Below are positions 53,428 to 61,467 of a DNA stretch of 64,000 nt, one piece after another. The position numbers and the translations under genes are program-made. The stretch spans positions 744,001-808,000 of the forward strand of contig NZ_JAKJHW010000002.1 of assembly GCF_021646685.1 (NCBI RefSeq). Direction: 5' to 3'. The stretch is from Pseudalkalibacillus salsuginis. Lineage in GTDB: Bacteria > Bacillota > Bacilli > Bacillales > Fictibacillaceae. The notes beneath the pieces were generated by a model. It saw nothing but the letters and a program-made list of their open reading frames with translations. It searched no databases and was not told the origin of the DNA. Numbering within the stretch: position 1 is the first letter of the stretch; each line of letters opens with the position of its first letter.

Positions 53428-55374
53428 TCATGGGAATGGATGTGGATGTGGATTAAGCTGGTCGTACGTCAGCGGTCGATCATAATAGCCGAGCTCTGCT
53501 GGTACGGTTAGAACGCGTTTCAGCCCTTTCACCCGGGTAAGGTCATGACCGAAAGTCATCGGCAGCATGCCTGGGATCAATACTTTTACGCAATGCAATC
53601 CATTCCGCCTAATTTCAGCTGTCGTCTGATCCACAACGATCACATCAAGCCCCAAATTCTTGAATGCGTCTAGGACTTTCTTCAGGTCTTCTGTCAGATC
53701 ACGGTGATGGGTTTCCCAGTGGAAGGCTTCAGCAAATGACTGTACCTGGCGATCTTCATCGAGTAAAAACTGGAGCCTTCCTTCAGCCTCTTTCAATCCA
53801 TAAAGCATGCCGTGATCATCCATCGTATTAACTTGCGAAGAATCCTGATACAATTTCACATAGTTACTTTTATGGGACTCGAATTTATCTTCAAGCGACA
53901 TCACCATTCCTGCCAGTTCGTAAACCGCACTCTTCACCGCTCTTATCGGATCAAGGTGGGCACCCGCTGCACAGAGGAGGTTCATCCCTTTTTGCTTCCG
54001 GTTTTTGACCAGCGCCCAAACACTCGGGATCCCATGCTCCATCGTGGCATTATACAGGTGAAAGTCGTACCCGCCGATTTCCTTCATCCGTCCGATCATC
54101 AAGTGCAATTCCTTGTCGTCAGCAGAATAAGGGTCCAGACGTGGAAGATTCAGCTGGGCATACCAGGTCATCAGGAAGGCATCACGCTCGATAACTTCCA
54201 TGATCCCATGAAAGACCGCTTCCTCAAGACTACCACCGAGCGCGCACCCATTCGATGTTTCATAGACGAACCCATCCCCGCATCCCAAACTGTAATAGGC
54301 AAGCCGTTCAGGAACAAGGATCTGGCGGTCTTGTAAAAACGAATGGCCCCATACCCAGTTCATTTTTCGATCAGGATTGAACTTCTGGTAAGGGAAATCT
54401 GGCTTGTCATAATGTTCATCCTCATGAACCCCGACCTCCAACGGATCCAACGCATGGTGTCCAAGATGCCGATAACTGTCAAAAACCACGGTCCTCTTCC
54501 CGCGGGCACCGATTCCACAGGATCGTTCCAATGCTTCTAAAATCCCTGTCATTTCACTCAGCTTATAGGAATACGTCCTCCCACCTGTCCCCTCACTTCT
54601 GCTGAAAAGCGGGAGGTTCACGATGACATCGGCGAACACCGTCACAGAATCATACATCTTATGATTCGTTATCCCTGTCCGGGTATTGAGGTAATCGTGT
54701 TCCAAAACCTTCTCCAGATCATCCATCGACCTTGTTCGGAAACTGCCCGGACTCACTTTCGGACTAGGCTTCAGTGTAATACGTGCACTTTGTTCAGCAT
54801 CCTCCGGGAGATTGCTGCAAACCGGACACACGGCTTCTGGCAAGATAAAGCGCCATGATCCCTCCAATGTTTTCATGTTCATCAAATAAATGTGATCGGC
54901 AGATTGTGGGTCGTCTCCCTCGAGCGCCTTTTTCGCTTCCCCTGCAATCAGGTAAGCAAGCTGTAAGAGGCCTGTATTAGAGGACCAGGGATCTGGGGAG
55001 AGACTGTCTTCGTGTGCCATCCTTTGTTCCCTCAACCCCCACATCTCCGGTGTCTCACGACCAGCAACCAATAATCTGGTGTCAGCACAATAAGAGCATC
55101 CTTCCTTATCGGGTTGGACGAGTGGGCCGATCACACCTTCCCCGAATGAAAGGAACCCTCTCAACCATGGAATACGCAGATGCCGGAACACATTTTCTGC
55201 CTGCTGATGTACAGAGGGGACCCATGTATCGTGGAGAACGAGGACCAATTCGGTCATTTCCGGTATATCTTCTTCGATTGAGGCACGACGTATGACTTTA
55301 AAATCTATATCCAGCCTTTCACAGACTTTGTCAACGAGCATGCCGTATCCAACTACCAGCACTATGTCCCTCAC
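53428..55374 (-). CDS. Fused E1-like/YcaO cyclodehydratase of the TOMM cluster
   Basis: A 648-residue protein. The N-terminal cyclodehydratase (E1-like) region carries the zinc tetrathiolate pairs Cys93/Cys96 (CSYC) and Cys183/Cys186 (CPVC). The YcaO domain begins near 225 and shows the ATP/Mg motif SNGCALGGSLEEAVFHGIME VIERDAF around 374-400. It ends with the proline-rich tail NPHPHPFP (the PxPxP end needed for activity in azoline-forming YcaO). It uses ATP to cyclise Cys (and possibly Ser/Thr) of the precursor to azolines. GTG start at 55374 overlaps the upstream stop. Confidence 0.9.
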   Translation of the reverse strand: MRDIVLVVGYGMLVDKVCERLDIDFKVIRRASIEEDIPEMTELVLVLHDTWVPSVHQQAENVFRHLRIPWLRGFLSFGEGVIGPLVQPDKEGCSYCADTRLLVAGRETPEMWGLREQRMAHEDSLSPDPWSSNTGLLQLAYLIAGEAKKALEGDDPQSADHIYLMNMKTLEGSWRFILPEAVCPVCSNLPEDAEQSARITLKPSPKVSPGSFRTRSMDDLEKVLEHDYLNTRTGITNHKMYDSVTVFADVIVNLPLFSRSEGTGGRTYSYKLSEMTGILEALERSCGIGARGKRTVVFDSYRHLGHHALDPLEVGVHEDEHYDKPDFPYQKFNPDRKMNWVWGHSFLQDRQILVPERLAYYSLGCGDGFVYETSNGCALGGSLEEAVFHGIMEVIERDAFLMTWYAQLNLPRLDPYSADDKELHLMIGRMKEIGGYDFHLYNATMEHGIPSVWALVKNRKQKGMNLLCAAGAHLDPIRAVKSAVYELAGMVMSLEDKFESHKSNYVKLYQDSSQVNTMDDHGMLYGLKEAEGRLQFLLDEDRQVQSFAEAFHWETHHRDLTEDLKKVLDAFKNLGLDVIVVDQTTAEIRRNGLHCVKVLIPGMLPMTFGHDLTRVKGLKRVLTVPAELGYYDRPLTYDQLNPHPHPFP

Positions 55375-57275
55375 AGTAATGGGGCCTCCTTCCTTAGCAT
55401 GACACCGAGTAAGACCGCCTGTTCTTTTTTCAGCAATGGTTCCATCGGTAACGCAAATACATTGAGCGTTCTCCTGCTTTTACTTAATACCTCCTTTGCA
55501 TCCTGAAGACTTTCATCCACATCTGACTGCACAACCTCAAACTCTGCCAGATTCTTTTCATTCACAGCGATGGAAGGATGTTCAATCACCAACGTATGGA
55601 TATTGGTTTGTTTGTTCTGCCCTTTCATGACTGCATGTTTAAGTACATTGCGGAGGGCAGTCGTACGATCTAGACCGACACTTCCGTACCAACGGTCTCT
55701 TACCTCAATCCATATGACTGGAAAACCAGCCACTTCTCTTCCAGCAAAGATTCCCGGTTCTTTTCCCATCGTTTTCAAGGACTGTAAAAGAAAGCTGCAA
55801 TGGTCATCCTTGATCGCCTTTACATGGACCGGGATAACCGGGAACTGATGATTCTCTGCTTGGGTCCGCAGCTCCTTAAGAAGACATTTTTGCAGGCCAC
55901 GGTACACACCCTCCGAATTCGTTTCTCCTGCTCCAATTCCGATCAATGTGTCAGAATCACTCGGCTGCTGTAATTCCTCCAATAACCTTTCGCCATAGGT
56001 CTCTAAACCGATCAATCCTGCCTCCCGCCGGGCCTCTTCATGAGTGAGGCCGCCGCAAATTTCGGCTGGTAAAAGTTCAGCCGGGCCGTCTGAGCGGGGA
56101 TCAATTACCTGGATTTCACATTGTGACAACGGGATTTGATTTAAATCACCTTCCTCCCAGCGATGGAAGACCCCTGAAACATCAGAAGTCATTTGGGTGA
56201 GAGCCATGAACAAATTACCCGGTTTTCCTTTCGACCCTTCCAATAACTGTTCTTCCTCCAACCATTTAACAGGTTCAAGCTTACGCGGTTTCGGTATAAA
56301 AGTATGCCACTTTCCTTCCAGAGTATAAGGATCCAGCAGGTAGAATTGCAGGCGGTCCCTACCAGCAACATCTGTCAGGCTTTTGAACATTTCAAAGGAA
56401 CATAGATTGGTGAGCATCGCTCCAGCAGTAGTGGAATAGGACTCTGATACCCGTTCTTTTTCAAATACGGTTTTGTGGATGCTTTGCCATACAGACGACC
56501 AACATCCTTCTGAACCAGGTTGGATGACTGGACCAGCAACACCAAGTCCCTCTATAAATACAGCGGGGATGAACATCTTTCTCCCTTTTTGACAAGCGGA
56601 TTCAACTGTACGCAGTTCCTCCAATTCGCCCTGTTGGGAGACGTACAATATACAATCAAAGGGCTCGATGACATCGTTCCAGGAGTTCCCGCTCTCTGCC
56701 TGAGAGATGATTTGGATCGCTACGTCGGGATCTGTTTTCCGTGCATGCGTTACCAGTTCGGACAATCGCTTTCGATTCGTCTGCATCGTATCAGTGATCA
56801 AAAGGTGGAATTTCGGCAACCCGGACTCAAGCAATGACGAAACCAATGAATGGAAGATTGGTCCGGAACCGATTGCAAGAACTTTTGCTTTCCGGTATTC
56901 CTGGAAACGATAAGCCCCTGAGCCTCTGAAACTGTTCAGAAACTCGATTTGATGAGCATACTTTTTCAAGATTTCCTCTTCCAATTGATGAGGGCTGTCT
57001 TGACTCAAATCCCGTAAGAATCCATTCTTGTACAAGGTTTCTGTAATCTCAAAAACCCGATCCCTGTATGGCCCGGGCAATCCTTCCGTCATCTGTTCCA
57101 ATGTAAAATCACCGTTGTACATCGGCAGCAATTTTTCTACCCACTGATCGATTGACTTACCTTCCATCTGAAACGAACCCGCGTTGTTCCTGAAATACAC
57201 ACTGCCTTTTGGATCAGGCAGAAAGAAAGTATCCCTGTTCATTTTCATACGCATCGAAGGGCTTAATCTCATCAT
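55371..57275 (-). CDS. Thiazole-containing bacteriocin maturation protein (leader-binding/E1-like)
   Basis: A 634-residue protein. Residues 10-95 look like a winged-helix RRE leader-recognition domain (YFRNNAGSFQMEGKSIDQWV, then MYNGDFTLEQM and TLYKNGFLRD). Residues 125-300 are ThiF/E1-like (VLAIGSGPIFHSLVSSLLES) without CxxC zinc sites. The C-terminal part is family-specific. This is the layout of the putative maturation proteins that partner YcaO in heterocycloanthracin-like clusters; it should bind the leader and present the core to the cyclodehydratase. ATG at 57275 with AAAGGAGGAG. It is the first enzyme gene after the precursor. Confidence 0.82.
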   Translation of the reverse strand: MMRLSPSMRMKMNRDTFFLPDPKGSVYFRNNAGSFQMEGKSIDQWVEKLLPMYNGDFTLEQMTEGLPGPYRDRVFEITETLYKNGFLRDLSQDSPHQLEEEILKKYAHQIEFLNSFRGSGAYRFQEYRKAKVLAIGSGPIFHSLVSSLLESGLPKFHLLITDTMQTNRKRLSELVTHARKTDPDVAIQIISQAESGNSWNDVIEPFDCILYVSQQGELEELRTVESACQKGRKMFIPAVFIEGLGVAGPVIQPGSEGCWSSVWQSIHKTVFEKERVSESYSTTAGAMLTNLCSFEMFKSLTDVAGRDRLQFYLLDPYTLEGKWHTFIPKPRKLEPVKWLEEEQLLEGSKGKPGNLFMALTQMTSDVSGVFHRWEEGDLNQIPLSQCEIQVIDPRSDGPAELLPAEICGGLTHEEARREAGLIGLETYGERLLEELQQPSDSDTLIGIGAGETNSEGVYRGLQKCLLKELRTQAENHQFPVIPVHVKAIKDDHCSFLLQSLKTMGKEPGIFAGREVAGFPVIWIEVRDRWYGSVGLDRTTALRNVLKHAVMKGQNKQTNIHTLVIEHPSIAVNEKNLAEFEVVQSDVDESLQDAKEVLSKSRRTLNVFALPMEPLLKKEQAVLLGVMLRKEAPLL

Positions 57276-57357
57276 TCCGCTCCTCCTTTACCCGAGAGCT
57301 GTTCTGAATGCTTCATATGAGTTTATGTAGGTCAATTTGTCTTATATGCTTGATAGA

Positions 57358-57394
57358 CGAAAAGAACCCCAGCGTTGAAACTGGGATTCTTCTT
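57358..57394 (-). terminator. Terminator or attenuator between precursor and maturation genes
   Basis: Minus strand AAGAATCCCAG / CTGGGGTTCTTTTC, 17 bases after the precursor stop. Partial readthrough would give more precursor mRNA than enzyme mRNA, as is common in peptide loci. Confidence 0.7.
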
Positions 57395-57410
57395 AAACGT
57401 TGACCAATTA

Positions 57411-57695
57411 TCAGCCGCCGCACGGACCACCGCATCTGCCACCGCATCTGCCACCACATCTTCCACCACAATGGCCGAAACATCTGCTGCACGGGCCGAA
57501 GCATCTTCCGCATGGACCGAAACACCTGCCACACGGACCAAAGCAAGAACCAAAGCATGGCCCGAAACAAGGGCCTACGAATACACACAAGCGTGACTCA
57601 TCTTCGTACTCTTCATAATAATCACTCGGGACAAAGTCATTCGCATTATAATCGCCAATGTCCAGCCCTTGAAGATCTTGTCGGAACTCTTTCAT
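57411..57695 (-). CDS. TOMM precursor peptide, heterocycloanthracin/sonorensin type
   Basis: A 94-residue precursor. The leader (1-36) reads MKEFRQDLQGLDIGDYNAND and on to an acidic Tyr-rich end YYEEYEDESRL; the MxxFxQxLQ-L-x-DY-A start resembles known family leaders. The core (37-94) has 15 Cys, first as CFGP/CFGS units, then CGR-CFGP alternation, finally four CGGR/CGGP units; only two Ser and no Thr. ATG at 57695 has GGGGGAAAGG ahead. It lies at the head of the TOMM operon and is the predicted substrate of the YcaO/SagB enzymes, giving many thiazoles. No transporter or immunity gene is adjacent. Confidence 0.88.
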   Translation of the reverse strand: MKEFRQDLQGLDIGDYNANDFVPSDYYEEYEDESRLCVFVGPCFGPCFGSCFGPCGRCFGPCGRCFGPCSRCFGHCGGRCGGRCGGRCGGPCGG

Positions 57696-57899
57696 TGCCT
57701 TTCCCCCTATCCTTCATTACTGGAGTTGAGTGTAAAATAAAAACAAGAGATTGAGCTTTTACTCTCTTCAACACAGTATGATGGAGGGGTGGGCGTTGTT
57801 ACTGATCAACCTGTCTCTATTTAATAAAGATTTTCAGGAAGATAAGGACAATTGATGGCTCTACGATTAGATTTTGGACTTCCGACCTAAAGCCCTTAT

Positions 57900-58083
57900 A
57901 AAAGCTCCAACACCCAGATCAGCCACGAAGGTCACTGGAAGTCCGACGGGGAGGCTCGAACCAAACAAAGTTCGGTTCTGCGTGGGTAAACATTTCGACC
58001 TAAATCAATGTGTCGACCGCCGCAGGAGGACTGAAGTGATCCGAGTGGTTGGGCGTTGGAGCTAGATATTTCTTCACCGCAAG
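57900..58083 (+). repeat. Dispersed structured repeat R1, long form (copy E)
   Basis: Outer pair around CCAGATCAGCCAC / GTGGTTGGGCG, inner TCACTGGAAGTCC / GGACTGAAGTGA and both hairpin arms, nearly identical to copy C. It lies upstream of the TOMM precursor, on the other side of its promoter region. The start (AAAGCTCCAACACC) is the most diverged part. Confidence 0.85.
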
Positions 58084-58282
58084 AAAATTTTTTATACTCT
58101 CTTATCCTTTAAGAAAAATCCAAGGAGAAAATGAAAATCTCCAAGGGTTTATCGTTCTTATGTTTTTTCTGAAACATGCGGTCCTATCCTCAGGATTTAC
58201 AGGACAATTTACCCTCATTTGTGACAAAAAGAGTGGACATCTATACCGCTATTTTGGTAAAAGGAGGCTGATTTTTAGTTTC

Positions 58283-58366
58283 CCCGATAAATGTACAGTT
58301 AACGTCGTTAAAAGTAGTTTTTCCGTCGTTAAACTCCTCAATTTCGTCGTTAAACTCTGAATTTCA
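58283..58366. repeat. 21-bp phased array 4 (GTCGTTAAA units)
   Basis: GTCGTTAAA begins at 58304, 58325 and 58346 (exact 21-bp steps), with weaker units at about 58283 and 58367. The stretch 58084-58433 otherwise holds no gene with a ribosome site. Confidence 0.75.
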
Positions 58367-58433
58367 TCCAATAAGGTATCTGGTGTCCTCTATTTTTTGT
58401 AAAGCATGGGGTTTTGAGCCACCATTAACTTGC

Positions 58434-59609
58434 TTATTGTGTTACAGCGTTTGCTGCGTTTACCCGTCCATTTTGGAAAAGTATGCATGTACCAGTCACC
58501 TCAACTGCTGTTTCCTCAAGGGCTGTACGGATTTGTTCGGCGCTTTTACCCTGGGCTGCAAGCAAACCTGCTACACCTGCTACGAGGGGTGAAGCCATCG
58601 ATGTACCTGAATAGGTGGCATACCCACCGTTTGGAATCGTTGAATGGATGTCGACACCAGGAGCTGCGATATCCACCCATAATCCGTAGTTGGAGAAGTA
58701 AGCAATCGCATCATTTTCATCAGTCGCTGCTACCGCTATGGCGTTTTCGTAATATGCCGGATAGCTGGGAAGCGGTGTACTTTCGTTCCCAGCAGCAGCC
58801 ACTACGACAGAGCCTTGTTCCCATGCATAGTTGACGGCTGCTTCCAACGTCTTGGATCCGATTTTTCCGCCAAGGCTCAGGTTGATCACTTGAGCACCCT
58901 GATCGGCAGCATAGCGGATACCTTGTGCGACGTCATCCATCGTACCGCTGCCATCCGCATCCAGCACACGTACTGGGAGAATAGAGGCTTTAGGTGCCAT
59001 TCCGGCAATCCCCTCACCATTATCCGTATTCGCTGCTGCAATCCCGGCAACATGAGTGCCATGTTCATTCTCATCGATCGCATCGTTATCATCATCCACG
59101 AAATCATAGCCTTGCAGTACTTTTCCGTCCAAATCTGGATGATTGTAGTCAACTCCAGTATCTATGACGGCAATCTTAACCGATGGATCGCTCAGGGTAA
59201 CATCCCAGGCTTCTTCTGCACCGACTTTTTGTGGGGCATATTGGAGCGAATGATAGGCAGGATCGTCAGGTATATAGCTTGCATGGAGTTCGACGTTTGG
59301 TTCAGCAAACGTTACAGCATCAAGAGCTTCGAGTGCCTCGACTGCTTCTGAGACATTGCCATTTACTTTTACAACGAAAAACTCATCGGTAGCATCAACG
59401 ATTTCACCATCAATTCCAGAGATGACTTTCTTTGCGACTGAAGTGATACTTGAGTCTTTCGTATGGACGATAATCTCTTGTGGTGCTGACTGCTCAGTAT
59501 TAGAGGTAAAAGAAGGTGCTTTTTCACCAGAACCTTCAGCAGACACTGGTATTGCCATGGATGCGACAAGGGATATGGATGCCGCAAAAGCCACGAAACG
59601 CTTTAACAT
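58434..59609 (-). CDS. Secreted subtilisin-like serine protease (S8)
   Basis: A 391-residue pre-pro-protease. Signal peptide 1-24 (ending VSA), an I9-type propeptide to about 112, then a catalytic domain with Asp150 (AVIDTGVDYNHPDL), His183 (NEHGTHVAG), oxyanion Asn275 (AAAGNES) and Ser337 (SGTSMASP). It acts outside the cell on proteins. The end TGTCILFQNGRVNAANAV keeps the usual subtilisin pattern except for one Cys. ATG at 59609 follows GGGAG. Transcribed alone, next to the TOMM cluster but separated from its precursor by repeats. Confidence 0.93.
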   Translation of the reverse strand: MLKRFVAFAASISLVASMAIPVSAEGSGEKAPSFTSNTEQSAPQEIIVHTKDSSITSVAKKVISGIDGEIVDATDEFFVVKVNGNVSEAVEALEALDAVTFAEPNVELHASYIPDDPAYHSLQYAPQKVGAEEAWDVTLSDPSVKIAVIDTGVDYNHPDLDGKVLQGYDFVDDDNDAIDENEHGTHVAGIAAANTDNGEGIAGMAPKASILPVRVLDADGSGTMDDVAQGIRYAADQGAQVINLSLGGKIGSKTLEAAVNYAWEQGSVVVAAAGNESTPLPSYPAYYENAIAVAATDENDAIAYFSNYGLWVDIAAPGVDIHSTIPNGGYATYSGTSMASPLVAGVAGLLAAQGKSAEQIRTALEETAVEVTGTCILFQNGRVNAANAVTQ

Positions 59610-59927
59610 AGAATCACTCCCATATGTATTGACCTATAAAGTTGTAAGGTATAGCGAGTGGATTCTACAGAAATCTGCCTATTCCTTTAAAGTTATTCTG
59701 AAATAATGATATCCTCCTACATGAAGAAATCAACATCTTAATCTTTGAGTAGAAATGACTATTCCCACCCACGAGTAAACCGTCATTTTCTGACTACAAA
59801 ACAGGGAGTATATTCTTTTTCTGAAATTAAAAGGAGAATGTGTTGATTCGTACCCCGAAACATTTCTTTTGACTACCTGTTTTGATAGGAGTAACATACA
59901 CTTATCATTCGAACAGACAGGAAAGAG
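59610..59927. other. Divergent promoter gap between the protease and the transporter genes
   Basis: A 318-base gap. It must hold both promoters, but no confident -35/-10 pair was found. No hairpin terminator, repeat or small gene was seen. Confidence 0.45.
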
Positions 59928-60869
59928 ATGAGGGCTTTGTCTAAACCAGCAACCTATATCCTATTACTCTTGCTTATGATGATCTGGGGATTCAATGTCA
60001 TAGCCATCAAACTGGTCGTCGAGTACTTTGAACCGGTCACAATAACCGCTTTCCGTATATTGACGGCTGGGATCGTGGTCCTGATTTTTTTAGCTTCCAA
60101 AAAGGAATTCCGCAAAATGACACGTCAGCAGCTTGTCTATGTTACGATCGGCTCTTTGACAGGGATTACTGGTCATCACTACTTTCTCTCGATGGGCCTG
60201 ACGATGACAACAGCTTCGAATACGGGTCTTATCATCGCCCTGGTTCCGTTGATGACTTCTCTCCTCGCGATCGTGTTCCTTGGTGATCGGTTGACGCTCT
60301 TAAGGTTCATCGGTATATTCCTCGGCTTTATCGGGGTTTCTTTTATCGTATTGAATGGTGCAGGAGAACTTTCAAGCATCTCTCGAGGGGATTTTTATAT
60401 TTTCCTTTGTGTGCTCGCTCAGGCTGTCAGTTTCATCTATATCAAAAAAGCGACGGAAACGATGGATGCGAGACTCATCACATTTTGGATGCAAATCATA
60501 GGGGCCGCCTTCTTGTTCCTTATCAGCCTGAAAGTTGAACCTCAAGGTCTTGAAAGCCTGACGACAGGTAAGCCTTGGATCTGGGCTGTGTTCGCTTCAT
60601 CTGCCATCTTAGCGACTGGAATCGGCCATATGTTTTATAATCGTGCCATCCATCAGCTAGGTGCAGGTGAAACGGCTATCTTCATCAATCTTACACCGTT
60701 CTTCTCGTTGACTGGATCGTATCTATTTCTAGACGAAACGATTGCGGCCGCCCAGCTCTTCGGATTCATATTCATCGTTTCAGGAGTTGTTTTGGGGACA
60801 GGTGTGTTAGAACATAGAAACTATTATCAAGTGCGGAAAATAAAAGAAAAACAAAGTGACCTTTCATGA
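59928..60869 (+). CDS. EamA/DMT-family transporter
   Basis: A 313-residue membrane protein with ten helices in two EamA repeats. The first starts LLLLMMIWGFNVIAIKLVVE and the second near residue 150 (GDFYIFLCVLAQAVSFIYIK), ending LFLDETIAAAQLFGFIFIVSG. Members export amino acids or other metabolites; substrate unknown. ATG at 59928 has AGGAAAG ahead. Confidence 0.88.
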   Translation: MRALSKPATYILLLLLMMIWGFNVIAIKLVVEYFEPVTITAFRILTAGIVVLIFLASKKEFRKMTRQQLVYVTIGSLTGITGHHYFLSMGLTMTTASNTGLIIALVPLMTSLLAIVFLGDRLTLLRFIGIFLGFIGVSFIVLNGAGELSSISRGDFYIFLCVLAQAVSFIYIKKATETMDARLITFWMQIIGAAFLFLISLKVEPQGLESLTTGKPWIWAVFASSAILATGIGHMFYNRAIHQLGAGETAIFINLTPFFSLTGSYLFLDETIAAAQLFGFIFIVSGVVLGTGVLEHRNYYQVRKIKEKQSDLS

Positions 60870-60897
60870 TTGAATGAATTGTCACATAATTTTAAAA

Positions 60898-60911
60898 ATT
60901 ATCATGATTAT
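60898..60911. promoter_or_regulatory. Fur-box-like half-sites before fbpB
   Basis: ATTATCATGATTAT is a near-perfect dyad built of ATTATCA and TGATTAT, the half-sites of the Fur consensus TGATAATNATTATCA but placed back to back. TACAAT at 60929-60934 could be the -10 of the same promoter. Known fbpB is Fur-repressed. Confidence 0.45.
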
Positions 60912-60956
60912 TAAAAAGGAATAGGTGGTACAATAGCATTGAAGGAGTTGATGACA

Positions 60957-61085
60957 ATGCGTAAGCGTAAAACCTCATTTAAACAACTAGTCATAGAAAA
61001 TAGAAACAACTTGATCAATAATCCACAAGAGATGGAAAAGATCGAGATAAAGCTTGAGAAGAAGCAATTGAACAAGACATCCTAG
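60957..61085 (+). CDS. fbpB: FbpB-family small basic protein (42 aa)
   Basis: A 42-residue protein beginning MRKRKTSFKQLVIENRNNLI with a lysine/glutamate-rich helical tail (EKIEIKLEKK). This matches the short Fur-regulated basic proteins FbpB of Bacillus, which assist the iron-sparing small RNA FsrA. ATG at 60957 lies nine bases after GGAG; the ATG at 60951 is too close. Followed at once by a terminator. Confidence 0.75.
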   Translation: MRKRKTSFKQLVIENRNNLINNPQEMEKIEIKLEKKQLNKTS

Positions 61086-61091
61086 AAACGT

Positions 61092-61132
61092 AAAAAGGGG
61101 CTGGCCACGAGTACGAGGCAGCTCCTTTTTTG
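61092..61132 (+). terminator. Rho-independent terminator of fbpB
   Basis: AAAAAGGGGCTG...CAGCTCCTTTTTT hairpin, seven bases after the fbpB stop. Confidence 0.85.
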
Positions 61133-61147
61133 TATACGTTTTATAAA

Positions 61148-61296
61148 TTAGCATGTCATATCAGACCTTACACTGTCGAGAGCAGCATCCCAATTCGGAA
61201 AATAATACAATGCGTATTTCATCAGTTCTGGGTTGGACTTCTTGACCTGTTTCTTTCGGAGGGGCTCCACTCTTCAATGCTCATACTAGATCCCAT
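61148..61296 (-). pseudogene. Small gene with an apparent frameshift
   Basis: ATG at 61296 follows GGGGAGG. The first frame reads MGSSMSIEEWSPSER. One base later the next frame reads KKSNPELMKYALYYFPNWDA then LDSVRSDMTC and a stop at 61148. The two halves join naturally near 61253 if one base is lost or gained, giving a soluble protein of about 49 residues. No family is recognised. The rest of 61133-61467 has no other gene. Confidence 0.45.
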
Positions 61297-61467
61297 TATA
61301 TTCCTCCCCTGATTGTTTCCTCCCATTCTGCTCTGCTCAACACCTATAATCAACGGCCTTGCTGCCAAATTTTTTGGCCTATCATTTTTTACACTTCTGT
61401 AATAGAAGTTGAACCTTCTATTAAAATTTGCTTGCTAATCTTAATAAGTGATAAGGAGGTTAAAAGA

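Noticed and set aside
57313-57754. Several overlapping frames on both strands across the TOMM precursor
   Set aside because: They are by-products of its low-complexity Gly/Cys core. Only the minus-strand frame from 57695 has a ribosome site and a leader-like N-terminus.
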